Assembly (NCBI RefSeq): GCF_009856625.1
Contig: NZ_CP047241.1
Coordinates: forward strand, 2,480,001 to 2,544,000
Direction of reading: 5' to 3'
Length of the DNA stretch: 64,000 nucleotides
Origin: Aquitalea denitrificans
Lineage (GTDB): Bacteria; Pseudomonadota; Gammaproteobacteria; Burkholderiales; Chromobacteriaceae
In this document: positions 28,305 to 36,817 of the stretch, one piece after another
Numbering within the stretch: the stretch's first letter is position 1
How the letters are laid out: the number at the start of each line of letters is the position of its first letter
Notes under the pieces: generated by a model
Seen by the model: the letters and a program-made list of their open reading frames with translations, nothing else
Database searches by the model: none
Told to the model about the DNA's origin: nothing
Made by a program: the position numbers and the translations under genes

Positions 28305-29315
28305 CTAACGCAACTTGCGGCTGTGTTTTACCTGATACATCAGCGCATCCGCCTGGTGGATGGCGGCTTCGATCCCGACATGGTCCGGCGGCAGCGCCGC
28401 CACGCCAACGCTGGCACCGCCATAGCTGACGGTTTGGCCGGCAAACTCATAATAGCCCACCAACAGTGCAGACAGCCGCTGCTGCATGTGCCATGCCGCC
28501 GCGTCGGCATCGGCTTCGCCCACTGTTGGTCCGGGGCCGACAAACAGGAATTCATCCCCACCCATTCTGCCGATCAGGTCGGCCGAGCGCATGCCAGCCT
28601 GCAGCCGCAGGGCTATGGCACGCAGCAGATCATCACCGCCCTGATGGCCGTAACGGTCATTGATGTCCTTGAAACCATCCAGATCGATCACCCCCACCAG
28701 AACATGAATGCGGCTGCGGCTGGCCATTGCCAGCATATGCTCCAGTTCGGCAAACATGGCGCGGCGGTTGGGCAGGCCGGTCAGCAGGTCGGTCAGCGCA
28801 TGCGCAGCCAGCTGGTCATTGGCAGCCTGCAGCTTTTGCACCAGCACTTCCCGCTCAATGAAATTGCCGACGATATTGGCAAACAGCTGGAACAGTGCCT
28901 CGACATTCGGCGCAATGGCCAGCTTGCTGGTGCTGGCGGCACACAAAGTCCCCATCAGTTCGCCGTCACCGTTATTGATGGGCGCACTGACATAGGTCTG
29001 GATTTGCAACTGTGCCGCCGCTGCCGAATCCGCCCACAGGGCAGGAACGGCATCGCAAGCCAGTTGACCCATCTCCAGCGCCCGCTTGCACAAGGTATCC
29101 GCCCAGGGAACCACCATGCCCTCGGCAATCTGCAATGTGCCGCTATTACGGGCAAAACGGATGCGCTGGGTATGCTGTTCCAGGTCGATACCGGTCAGAT
29201 AGGTCGATTCCATGCCGGTAATGGTGCCAAGCATGCTCAGCATGGGCCGCACCAGCTGATCGATGGTCTCCGCGGTATTCAACGAGGAGGAAAGCTGTTT
29301 CAGGATGCGATCCAT
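28305..29315 (-). CDS. GAF-GGDEF diguanylate cyclase
   Basis: Cytoplasmic cyclic-di-GMP synthase, 336 residues. A GAF-like domain occupies about residues 5-150 (GMESTYLTGIDL, YVSAPINN, GTLCAAS) and the GGDEF domain about 165-330. The active site GRMGGDEFLF is intact, and an inhibitory-site RxxD (RSAD) lies five residues before it. The start MDRILKQLSSSLN at 29315 matches its paralogue at 39253-40302; the frame open to 29450 is not supported. It is convergent with the PepSY gene. Confidence 0.92.
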   Translation of the reverse strand: MDRILKQLSSSLNTAETIDQLVRPMLSMLGTITGMESTYLTGIDLEQHTQRIRFARNSGTLQIAEGMVVPWADTLCKRALEMGQLACDAVPALWADSAAAAQLQIQTYVSAPINNGDGELMGTLCAASTSKLAIAPNVEALFQLFANIVGNFIEREVLVQKLQAANDQLAAHALTDLLTGLPNRRAMFAELEHMLAMASRSRIHVLVGVIDLDGFKDINDRYGHQGGDDLLRAIALRLQAGMRSADLIGRMGGDEFLFVGPGPTVGEADADAAAWHMQQRLSALLVGYYEFAGQTVSYGGASVGVAALPPDHVGIEAAIHQADALMYQVKHSRKLR

Positions 29316-29693
29316 AAAGCACCTGGAATGGAAGGGTGGGCATGAGAAAAACCGGGATACATCATGCATCGGAATGCCTGCATTATAGGGCAAGTGCCGG
29401 CTTGCTTCACCCCTGGCAGCCCCGTTGGCATTGCCTGCCATGTGGTACATACCCTCTCCGGCTGCGACAATTTGCCACAGGCGGCAGCGCAGCTACTTAC
29501 CTAAAATGGCACTTTTCCGCTTTCCTTGCGGGCAGCACCGGCCTGATGCCTGAGTCCGGCTTGCTCCAGATCAGTTTTCTGCAATCCCATCCCCGGCCTG
29601 ACTACCAGAGCAGTGGCTGATGCGTTAGCATCCTGCCTCTTCGGCTGGCGCCATGCCGCATCATCCATGCCTTTTGACCCAACAGGAGTTGTC
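29316..29693. other. Divergent intergenic region
   Basis: This 378-nt gap lies between the diguanylate cyclase (-) and copC (+) and must hold both promoters. No RNA gene, repeat or clear operator is seen. Confidence 0.5.
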
Positions 29694-30059
29694 ATGCTGC
29701 ATTTTATCCGTTCATCCATGCTGATTGTTGCTGCCAGCCTGCTCACCACCACGTCTGCCTGGGCGCATGCTCATCTGAAAACCACCGCCCCGGCAGCCAA
29801 TAGCGTGGTCAGCACCCCGGCCAGCCTGAGCCTGAGCTTTACCGAAGCGCTGGATGTGAAATTCAGCGGCGTCAAACTGCGCAATGCCGAAAAACAGGAC
29901 ATCACCCTGGGAGAGGCCGTACTGAGTAATGGCGGAAAAACCCTTATCGTGAAACCGGCCCAGCCCCTGCCGGTGGGCAGCTATCAGCTGGAATGGCATG
30001 TGCTGTCGGTGGATGGCCATAAAACCAAGGGTACTTACAGCTTCAGCGTGGGCAAGTGA
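29694..30059 (+). CDS. copC: Copper-binding protein CopC/YobA
   Basis: Periplasmic copper carrier, 121 residues. The signal peptide ends at SAWA, giving the mature N-terminus HAHLKTTAP, whose first His is a copper ligand in the family. Later ligands include Asp and His in HVLSVDGHKTKG. The ATG at 29694 has AGGAG upstream; earlier in-frame codons lie before the signal peptide. It overlaps copD by 4 nt. Confidence 0.92.
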   Translation: MLHFIRSSMLIVAASLLTTTSAWAHAHLKTTAPAANSVVSTPASLSLSFTEALDVKFSGVKLRNAEKQDITLGEAVLSNGGKTLIVKPAQPLPVGSYQLEWHVLSVDGHKTKGTYSFSVGK

Positions 30060-30940
30060 GCACTGCAGACTACCTGCTGTGGCTGTGCCGCTGGCTGATC
30101 GATGGCGCAGCCCTGTGGCTGTGGGGCAGTGCGCTGTTTCTGCTGGCGCTGGTGCCTGCCGATTTGCGCATGCGCATCTGGCAGGAACAGGCTGTTGCTT
30201 ACCGGCGGGCCAGATTGGCCATCCTGCTGGCCACCCTGTGCGTCTTGCCCCTGCACAGTGCCATTCTGACCGATGGCTGGGCTGACAGCTGGCAGCCTGC
30301 CACCTTGCTGAGCGTGGCAGGCGATACCGGCATGGGCCAGGCATGGTGCTGGCAACTGGCAGCCGCCCTGACATTGTGGCTGTCCGGTCGCCACCGTGCT
30401 GGCGTGTCTTCTCCCGGCCTTACTACCCTGACCGGTGCCAGCGTACTGGCCAGCCTTACCCTCAGCGGCCATGCCGCCATGCATGGCGGCGGACTGGGTC
30501 TCGCCCACAGGTTTAACGACCTGCTGCACCTGCTCAGTAGTGGCGCCTGGCTGGGTGCCTTGCCACTGGTGCGACAGCTGTTGCGCCAGCCCGCGCCGGC
30601 ACCGCAAACCGTATTGCGGCAGATCATGCTACGTTTTTCCAGCATCGGCCATGGCGTGGTGCTGGTGGTGATTGCCAGCGGCCTGGGCAATCTCTACCTC
30701 ATCAACGGCAGCCTGCTGCCGGACAGCTCGTCGCCTTACACCACCCTGCTGGGTCTGAAACTGCTGATGGTGGCCGGCATGACGCTGCTGGCGCTGTACA
30801 ACCGCTACCATCTGGTACCGCGCATGGCCCGCGACGCCCACGCCCTGCCCTGCTTCCGTCGCGCCGTACGGGTGCAGATTGCCCTCAGTCTGCTGGCGCT
30901 CGCCTTGCTAGCCAGTCTGGGTACGCTGGACCCGCACTGA
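30056..30940 (+). CDS. copD: Copper resistance membrane protein CopD
   Basis: Inner-membrane protein, 294 residues, with about eight membrane segments and the CopD fold. Conserved membrane His residues appear in SGHAAMHGGGLGLAHRFNDL and LHLLSSGAWLGAL. Start is GTG, overlapping the copC stop (GTGA), so translation is coupled. CopC and CopD together are thought to import copper to the cytoplasm. Confidence 0.92.
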   Translation: MSTADYLLWLCRWLIDGAALWLWGSALFLLALVPADLRMRIWQEQAVAYRRARLAILLATLCVLPLHSAILTDGWADSWQPATLLSVAGDTGMGQAWCWQLAAALTLWLSGRHRAGVSSPGLTTLTGASVLASLTLSGHAAMHGGGLGLAHRFNDLLHLLSSGAWLGALPLVRQLLRQPAPAPQTVLRQIMLRFSSIGHGVVLVVIASGLGNLYLINGSLLPDSSSPYTTLLGLKLLMVAGMTLLALYNRYHLVPRMARDAHALPCFRRAVRVQIALSLLALALLASLGTLDPH

Positions 30941-31131
30941 ATTCCGCCAGCAGACAACAAAACCTGCCCTGGTTTGCAGAATCAGGCAAGAACACCGCAG
31001 GACTGTGATACCGCCCCGTCCTCGCCCCCTCCTACACTGCATGGCTGAAAAAAACCTGTTGTCTGCCCTGCCACCCGGACAAGGCAGCCGCTGCGCCGAT
31101 GACTTCCGGTGCCGACCTTCAAGGAAATCCC

Positions 31132-32199
31132 ATGACAGAACACAAAGTCAAAGCCTATGCCGCCACCTCGGCCACTGCACCGTTGGGGCCTTATCCGATC
31201 AAGCGCCGCCAGCTGCGCGATCATGATGTGGAAATCGACATCCATTACTGCGGGGTGTGCCATTCCGACCTGCATACCGCGCGCAATGACTGGAACTGGA
31301 CGGTCTACCCCATCGTGCCGGGCCATGAAATCATCGGCAAGGTAGTCGCCGTTGGCAGCAAGGTGAGCCATTACCGCTTGGGCGATACCGTAGGCGTGGG
31401 CTGCATGGTGAACTCCTGCGGTCATTGCGCCGCCTGCGACGAAGGCTTCGAGCAGCATTGCCATACCGGTGCCACCTACACCTACGGCTGGCCGGACAGC
31501 AGCGAGGAAGGCGGCATCACCCAGGGCGGCTATTCGGAAAAGATCGTGGTGAACCAGAACTTTGTGCTGCGCGTGCCGGATACGCTGGACATGGCCGCCG
31601 CCGCGCCGCTGCTGTGTGCCGGCATCACCACCTGGGCACCACTGCAGGAAGCCGGCATCGGCCCTGGCAGCAAAGTGGCCGTGGTGGGCCTGGGTGGTTT
31701 GGGCCATATGGCCATCAAACTGGCCCGCGCCCTGGGCGCCGAAGTTACCCTGATCACCCGGTCGGCGGGCAAGGAAGCCGATGCGCTGCGCCTGGGTGCC
31801 AGCAAGGTAGTACTCAGCAGCGATGCCGCGCAGATGGCGGCGGTGGCCAATCAGTTTCACCTGATCGTGGACACCGTGCCCTACGCTCACGACCTCAACC
31901 CCTATCTGCCCACGCTCAGCCACAAGGGCAAGCTGGTACTGATCGGCTATCTGGGGCCGCTGGAACCGGCGCTGGATTCGGTGGTGATGATCATGGGCGG
32001 GCGCAGCGTGGCCGGCTCGATGATAGGCGGCATTGCCGCCACCCAGCAGATGCTGGATTTCTGCGGCCAGCACGGCATTGGTGCGGATATCGAGCTGATC
32101 CACATGCAGGACATCAACCAGGCCTATGAGCGCATGCTGGCCAGTGACGTCAAATATCGCTTCGTCATCGACATGGCATCGCTGAGAAACGCCGGCTAA
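31132..32199 (+). CDS. Zinc-dependent alcohol dehydrogenase (cinnamyl-alcohol/YahK type)
   Basis: NADP(H)-preferring medium-chain alcohol/aldehyde oxidoreductase, 355 residues. Catalytic zinc ligands are in GVCHSDLH, PGHEIIG and LLCAGITTW; structural zinc ligands are in SCGHCAACDEGFEQHC. The Rossmann motif is VVGLGGLGHMAIKLARALGA. The start MTEHKVKAYA at 31132 has AAGGAAATCCC upstream. An AraC regulator resembling YqhC follows on the same strand, as in systems that answer aldehyde stress. Confidence 0.92.
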   Translation: MTEHKVKAYAATSATAPLGPYPIKRRQLRDHDVEIDIHYCGVCHSDLHTARNDWNWTVYPIVPGHEIIGKVVAVGSKVSHYRLGDTVGVGCMVNSCGHCAACDEGFEQHCHTGATYTYGWPDSSEEGGITQGGYSEKIVVNQNFVLRVPDTLDMAAAAPLLCAGITTWAPLQEAGIGPGSKVAVVGLGGLGHMAIKLARALGAEVTLITRSAGKEADALRLGASKVVLSSDAAQMAAVANQFHLIVDTVPYAHDLNPYLPTLSHKGKLVLIGYLGPLEPALDSVVMIMGGRSVAGSMIGGIAATQQMLDFCGQHGIGADIELIHMQDINQAYERMLASDVKYRFVIDMASLRNAG

Positions 32200-32216
32200 G
32201 TACAGCCGGTTACGCA

Positions 32217-32246
32217 ACAAGGCCCCCACCGTGGCGGGGGCCTTGT
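32217..32246 (+). terminator. Terminator hairpin after the alcohol dehydrogenase gene
   Basis: Perfect 11-bp stem ACAAGGCCCCC / GGGGGCCTTGT with an 8-nt loop, 18 nt after the stop. The T tract is poor, so it may need help. Confidence 0.6.
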
Positions 32247-32378
32247 GCCATCCTGCCGGCCCAGCCTGCTTGCCCGATAGGCTGCAATGCTTGCCTGATC
32301 CTGCGGCACAGCGAAAATCAGGCAGACAGCAGCCTGTCCAGCCAGTAGGCTGGGAGGGCTTACTCAGGAAACTGTCCC

Positions 32379-33296
32379 ATGCCCAGCACCCCTCTCCCAC
32401 TTGCAGACAACAACACGCTGAACCAGCTGCGTCAGATCATTAGCGCGCATACCCATGGCGAGGAAGACAAGAATACCGACATTGCCGACCTGGGATTCTT
32501 CCGACGCGAGCACCAGTCGCAACCGTGCTCCTGCATGGTGGAACCCAGCGTGGTGCTGGTGGTGCAGGGAGAAAAACAGATGCTGGTGGGGGATGCCCGC
32601 TACCCCTACAACGCCCGGCACTTTCTGCTCAACTCCATCGACCTGCCGGCCAGCTCGCAAGTGCTCACGGCCAGCCCGGCGCAGCCCTGCATGGGGCTGG
32701 TGCTGCGGCTGGATCTGCGCATCATGGCCGAGCTGATTGCCCAGGGCGGCATTTGCCCACCAGCCGAACAAGCCAGCCAGCCGGTCATGGCACTGGGCAC
32801 GGTGACAGCAGAACTGCTGGATGCCTTCAGCCGCCTGCTAGCCTTGCTGGAGCAGCCACAGCACATGAGCGTGATGGCACCGCTGATCAAGCGGGAAATC
32901 CACTACCGCCTGCTGATGAGTGACCAGGCTTCGCGTTTGTGGCAGATTCTGGCCGCCGGCAGCCACAGCCAGCGCATCGCCCGTGCCATCGACTGGCTGA
33001 AAACCCACTACACCGAGCCGCTACGCATTGACGAGCTGGCAACGCGGGTGCAGATGAGCAGCTCCAGCCTGCACCACCATTTCCGCCAGCTCACCACCAT
33101 GAGTCCGCTGCAATACGTGAAATGGCTGCGGCTGAACGAAGCCCGGCGGCTGATGCTGAGCGACAAGCTGGAAGCCGCCACCGCGGCCTTCCGCGTGGGT
33201 TATGAAAGCCCCTCACAGTTCAGCCGCGAATACGTACGCCTGTTCGGCCTGCCACCCAAGCGTGACATCAGCCAGTTAGCGCAGCTGAATACCTGA
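32379..33296 (+). CDS. AraC-family transcriptional regulator (YqhC-like)
   Basis: A 305-residue regulator with an AraC_N effector domain (SVVLVVQGEKQMLVG) and two C-terminal helix-turn-helix units (RIDELATRVQMSSSSLHHHF and FRVGYESPSQFSREYVRLFG). It follows the alcohol dehydrogenase gene after 179 nt and probably controls it in response to an aldehyde or electrophile (inference from YqhC/YqhD). Confidence 0.88.
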   Translation: MPSTPLPLADNNTLNQLRQIISAHTHGEEDKNTDIADLGFFRREHQSQPCSCMVEPSVVLVVQGEKQMLVGDARYPYNARHFLLNSIDLPASSQVLTASPAQPCMGLVLRLDLRIMAELIAQGGICPPAEQASQPVMALGTVTAELLDAFSRLLALLEQPQHMSVMAPLIKREIHYRLLMSDQASRLWQILAAGSHSQRIARAIDWLKTHYTEPLRIDELATRVQMSSSSLHHHFRQLTTMSPLQYVKWLRLNEARRLMLSDKLEAATAAFRVGYESPSQFSREYVRLFGLPPKRDISQLAQLNT

Positions 33297-33308
33297 CACT
33301 ACCCGTTT

Positions 33309-34745
33309 TCACTCGCCGATAAAGCTGGATTTTTCCTCCACCACCAGCGCCGGGTTGCCCAGCGACTGCACCCGAAACAGGATGGGATGGCTGCCACGGT
33401 CGGCGTATTGCGGATCTACCACCACCCGCACGCCCATGCTCTTGCTGTCAGCCGATTTGATGGACAAGCGCTGCGGCGTGGAAATGGCAATCTCGGGCAG
33501 GCCGCTCACGCTGACGCTGAACACCTGATCCTGGCTGGTGGTATTGATGATATTCAGCATATAGCTGTTTTCCAGCCGGCCATCACCGGTTTCCTGCACC
33601 AGCGACGCGCGGTCGCGGATTACATCCACCTTGAACGGTTTGCGCAGGGCAAACGAAATGCCCGCCGCGCTGGTGGCTACCAGCAGCAGCAAGGCATATA
33701 GCACCACGCGCGGACGCCACAGTCGCGACAGAATGGCGCTGTCCGGATACAGGCCCTCCAGGGCGCTTTCGGTGGTGTAGCGAATCAGGCCCCGCGGGTA
33801 GGCCATCTTGTCCATCACCTCGTCGCAGGCATCAATGCAGGCGGCACAGCCTATGCACTCATGCTGCAGGCCATTGCGAATGTCGATACCAGCCGGACAC
33901 ACCTGCACGCAGATATTGCAATTGATGCAGGAGCCCAGCCCCTGCTCCTGTGGATTGCTGCCTTTCTTGCGCGCACCGCGTGGTTCGCCACGGGCGGCAT
34001 CATAGGAAATCACCAGGGTGTCGGCATCGAACATCACGCTCTGGAAGCGCGCATACGGGCACATATACTGGCAAACCTGCTCGCGCATCACCCCGGCCAG
34101 CAAATAGGTGCAGGCAGCGTAGAAGAAGATCCAGAACAGCTCCCATGGCCCGTAATCAAAGCGGGGCAAGGCCGCCAGCAGATCATGAATCGGGGTGAAA
34201 TAGCCCACCAGAGTAAAGCCGGTCAGCAGGGAAAAGGTCAGCATCAGGCTGTGTTTGATCAGCTTGATGCGCAGCTTGCGCACGCTCCAGCCTTGCTTGT
34301 CCAGCTTGCTGCGCTGGCTGTGGCTGCCCTCGGTCCACTGCTCTATCCACAGCATGATTTCGGTATACACCGTCTGCGGGCAGGAATAACCGCACCACAG
34401 GCGACCGGCGATGGTGGTCCACAAAAACAGGCCGAAGGCCGAGATGATCAGCAAGGCCGCCAGATAGATAAAGTCCTGCGGCCAGATAATCAGGCCAAAC
34501 AGGTAGAACTTGCGCTCCACCAGATCAAAATTGACCGCCTGCCGCCCGTCCCAGCGCAGCCAGGGCAGGCCCAGAAACACCAGTTGGGTGAGCACGACAA
34601 AGACAATGCGCCAGTTGTTGAAACGGCCATGAACACTGCGCGGGTAGATTTTCTTCTGCGCAGCATACAGCGACACCACTTCCTGCTCGGAGGCAGGTTT
34701 TGCGGGGGCGACCTCGATGGGGATTTTCCTGAATGAGCCGGACAT
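33309..34745 (-). CDS. ccoG: Cytochrome c oxidase accessory protein CcoG (RdxA/FixG)
   Basis: Membrane iron-sulfur protein, 478 residues, needed for cbb3 oxidase assembly, probably in copper reduction. It has about five membrane segments, a ferredoxin-like part with CINCNICVQVCP and CIGCAACIDACDE (two 4Fe-4S clusters), earlier Cys pairs CGYSCPQ and CQYMCPYARFQ, and a C-terminal immunoglobulin-like FixG domain. The start MSGSFRK at 34745 is chosen; the frame to 34838 looks non-coding. No cbb3 subunit gene is next to it here. Confidence 0.94.
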   Translation of the reverse strand: MSGSFRKIPIEVAPAKPASEQEVVSLYAAQKKIYPRSVHGRFNNWRIVFVVLTQLVFLGLPWLRWDGRQAVNFDLVERKFYLFGLIIWPQDFIYLAALLIISAFGLFLWTTIAGRLWCGYSCPQTVYTEIMLWIEQWTEGSHSQRSKLDKQGWSVRKLRIKLIKHSLMLTFSLLTGFTLVGYFTPIHDLLAALPRFDYGPWELFWIFFYAACTYLLAGVMREQVCQYMCPYARFQSVMFDADTLVISYDAARGEPRGARKKGSNPQEQGLGSCINCNICVQVCPAGIDIRNGLQHECIGCAACIDACDEVMDKMAYPRGLIRYTTESALEGLYPDSAILSRLWRPRVVLYALLLLVATSAAGISFALRKPFKVDVIRDRASLVQETGDGRLENSYMLNIINTTSQDQVFSVSVSGLPEIAISTPQRLSIKSADSKSMGVRVVVDPQYADRGSHPILFRVQSLGNPALVVEEKSSFIGE

Positions 34746-35220
34746 ACTTTCCTTGGTGGGCAGGGCTAACGACAATGTGCAGCGGGCATTGCACCAGCGG
34801 CACGTCATCTGGGCGCATGACAGCCATGCGCTCATCAATATCGCATTACGATATTATTTACCACCTGAATTGACAAGCAAGACCATGCGCTGCCAAGCAC
34901 GGCCAACCAAGCGCAGAAAGACGCCATCATGCAGCAAGTGTCTGCATATCCGCTCATATTCAATGCAAAACCGGGTATATCTCAGCGTTATCGCCCAGCT
35001 CTGACTACGCCGCGCTCATAAATGTGTATTTCAAATACAACATAAAACCAATCCGCCAGCACGTGACAGCACTTGCCGAAGCGCACGACAAAGATAAACA
35101 CTCGCACAGCAAAACCAGTGCTCTGGCAACCCAAAACAGACGCTGGCATTTCCATTTGGCTCAGCTATGTATAAAGCACGGGTTTAATCACAGGTTTTCT
35201 TGCTGCAGGAGCCGGGAGCA
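34746..35220. other. Divergent intergenic region with a palindrome
   Basis: This 475-nt gap lies between ccoG (-) and a solute-binding-like gene (+). A perfect inverted repeat AATATCG-CATTA-CGATATT at 34837-34855, 92 nt upstream of ccoG, looks like an operator of unknown owner. The rest is moderately AT-rich and shows no gene. Confidence 0.5.
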
Positions 35221-35958
35221 ATGTCCGCACTATCAGCCAGGCTGACTGCCAGCAGCATCATGCTGTTTTCCCTGGGCACCCAGGCGCAGGACGCAGCCCG
35301 GGTCATCGATCTGGAATGTGACCATCTGCCACCCATGTGCAACCAGCTAGGCGAGCCGCAGGAAGGCATGATGATAGAAATCGGCAGCGAGGCCCTTCGC
35401 CGCGCCGGCTTCGTGCCCAATGTAAAGATTCGTCCGTGGAAACGGGCCATGCAGGAAGTGACTGGCAGTGCCAGCGCCCTGATGGTCTACTTTGCCCGCA
35501 CCCCGGAGCGGGAAACGCTGTTCCGCTGGATTGCCGTAACCAATACCACAGACTTCGGCTTCATCACCCGGGATGGCAGCCCGCCACTCGATAGCCTGGA
35601 TCAGGCCACCGCAGCGGGTCTGATCGGTATTCGTGCTGGCTCCAGCGTACGCGCCTGGCTGCTGCGCCAGGGAATAAAAACCGAACAGCTGGCGGAAAGC
35701 CCGCTGGAAGAAATGGCCAAGATGCTGAAGGCAGGCCGCGTAGCCAGTTTTTTTGGCGCAGCCAGCACCTTCCGGCCGATATATCAGCGGCAAACCGGCA
35801 CATCGCCCGTGGTTGGCGTGCGGATGTACAGCGACCAGAACTGGATTGCGTCAGGTCCGTCATTCCCGCGTGAGGATGCCGCCAAAATTGCCGACGCCAT
35901 CAACCGCATGAAGCAGGATGGCTTCATCAGCCAGATCATCAGCAGATATTTCCCCTAA
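35221..35958 (+). CDS. Periplasmic solute-binding-like protein (SBP family 3 type)
   Basis: A 245-residue secreted protein with a signal peptide ending near LGTQAQDA and a type 2 periplasmic-binding fold (GMMIEIGSEALRRAG, VKIRPWKRAMQE, AGLIGIRAGSSVRAWLL). No transporter genes are adjacent, so it may be a free binding protein or feed a receptor. Start ATG at 35221 has GGGAG upstream. A second protein of this general type is encoded at 59870. Confidence 0.8.
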   Translation: MSALSARLTASSIMLFSLGTQAQDAARVIDLECDHLPPMCNQLGEPQEGMMIEIGSEALRRAGFVPNVKIRPWKRAMQEVTGSASALMVYFARTPERETLFRWIAVTNTTDFGFITRDGSPPLDSLDQATAAGLIGIRAGSSVRAWLLRQGIKTEQLAESPLEEMAKMLKAGRVASFFGAASTFRPIYQRQTGTSPVVGVRMYSDQNWIASGPSFPREDAAKIADAINRMKQDGFISQIISRYFP

Positions 35959-35986
35959 GACCCGCCTGCATGACACAAAACAGGCA

Positions 35987-36607
35987 TCAATGCACAGCCA
36001 AATCAGCACTATCCAGAAACGGCATCACGTTTTCCATGGCACGCGTCAGGTACTGCTCCTTCTCTCCCACCGGAGCGACATAATGCAGTGCGCTTTCTGC
36101 CGCATCCAGCCCCTCCAGCCGGGCGATCAGCCAAAAAGCAAGGTATTGCGAAGCCAGACATCCGCCGGCGCTGGCCACATTGCCGTGAGCAAAAAAAGGC
36201 TGGTTCAGCACGCTCACCCCGGCTTCCTCGACCCAGGGCTTGGTAATCAGATCAGTACAGGCAGGTACACCACCCAGTAAACCCAGCTTTGCCAATAGCA
36301 GTGTGCCGGAGCATTGCGCCCCCAGCAGTTGCCTGGCGGGGTCCAGTTGCAGCTGTGCCATCAGGCTGTTATCCGCCGCCACCTCTCGTGTTTTCATGCC
36401 GCTACCGACAATCACTGCGTCGGCCTGACTGGCCCCGGCCAGATCAATATGAGATTCCAGCACCACACCATTCATGGACTCCACCCGTGCAGCCGGGCTG
36501 GCAATGGACACCTTCCATCCCGGTTTTTTCACCCTATTGAGAATGCCCAGCGCAATCAGCGAATCCAGTTCGTTGAAACCATCAAAAGTCAGAATGGCGA
36601 TATGCAT
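35987..36607 (-). CDS. DJ-1/PfpI family protein
   Basis: A 206-residue glutamine-amidotransferase-like protein. The start MHIAILTFDGFNELDS and the nucleophile elbow GAQCSGTLLLAKLG with its cysteine are typical of the DJ-1/PfpI group related to isonitrile hydratase and AraC-like N-domains. No DNA-binding domain is attached. Function unknown. The frame open to 36730 lacks support; the ATG at 36607 is chosen. Confidence 0.85.
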   Translation of the reverse strand: MHIAILTFDGFNELDSLIALGILNRVKKPGWKVSIASPAARVESMNGVVLESHIDLAGASQADAVIVGSGMKTREVAADNSLMAQLQLDPARQLLGAQCSGTLLLAKLGLLGGVPACTDLITKPWVEEAGVSVLNQPFFAHGNVASAGGCLASQYLAFWLIARLEGLDAAESALHYVAPVGEKEQYLTRAMENVMPFLDSADLAVH

Positions 36608-36817
36608 ATTGTCCCCCGTGATAGTCAATATTTCCGTCAACAGCCTAAGACACTTGCGGCATGACAGCAAAGAAATCATGCAGCCCTGCACCTGGGCAGC
36701 ATCGCACACGGCAAGAAATGTCCATGGCATTATTTAAAGCAATGTCGGCAGTTCACCTCGATGGCCATTTCATACTTCATGGATTAGGCTTCCAGTATTG
36801 TCCCTGAGTACTGGATC

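Noticed and set aside
34871..35220. Search for an FNR site near ccoG.
   Set aside because: No TTGAT-N4-ATCAA-like sequence was found; the only clear signal is the palindrome at 34837.
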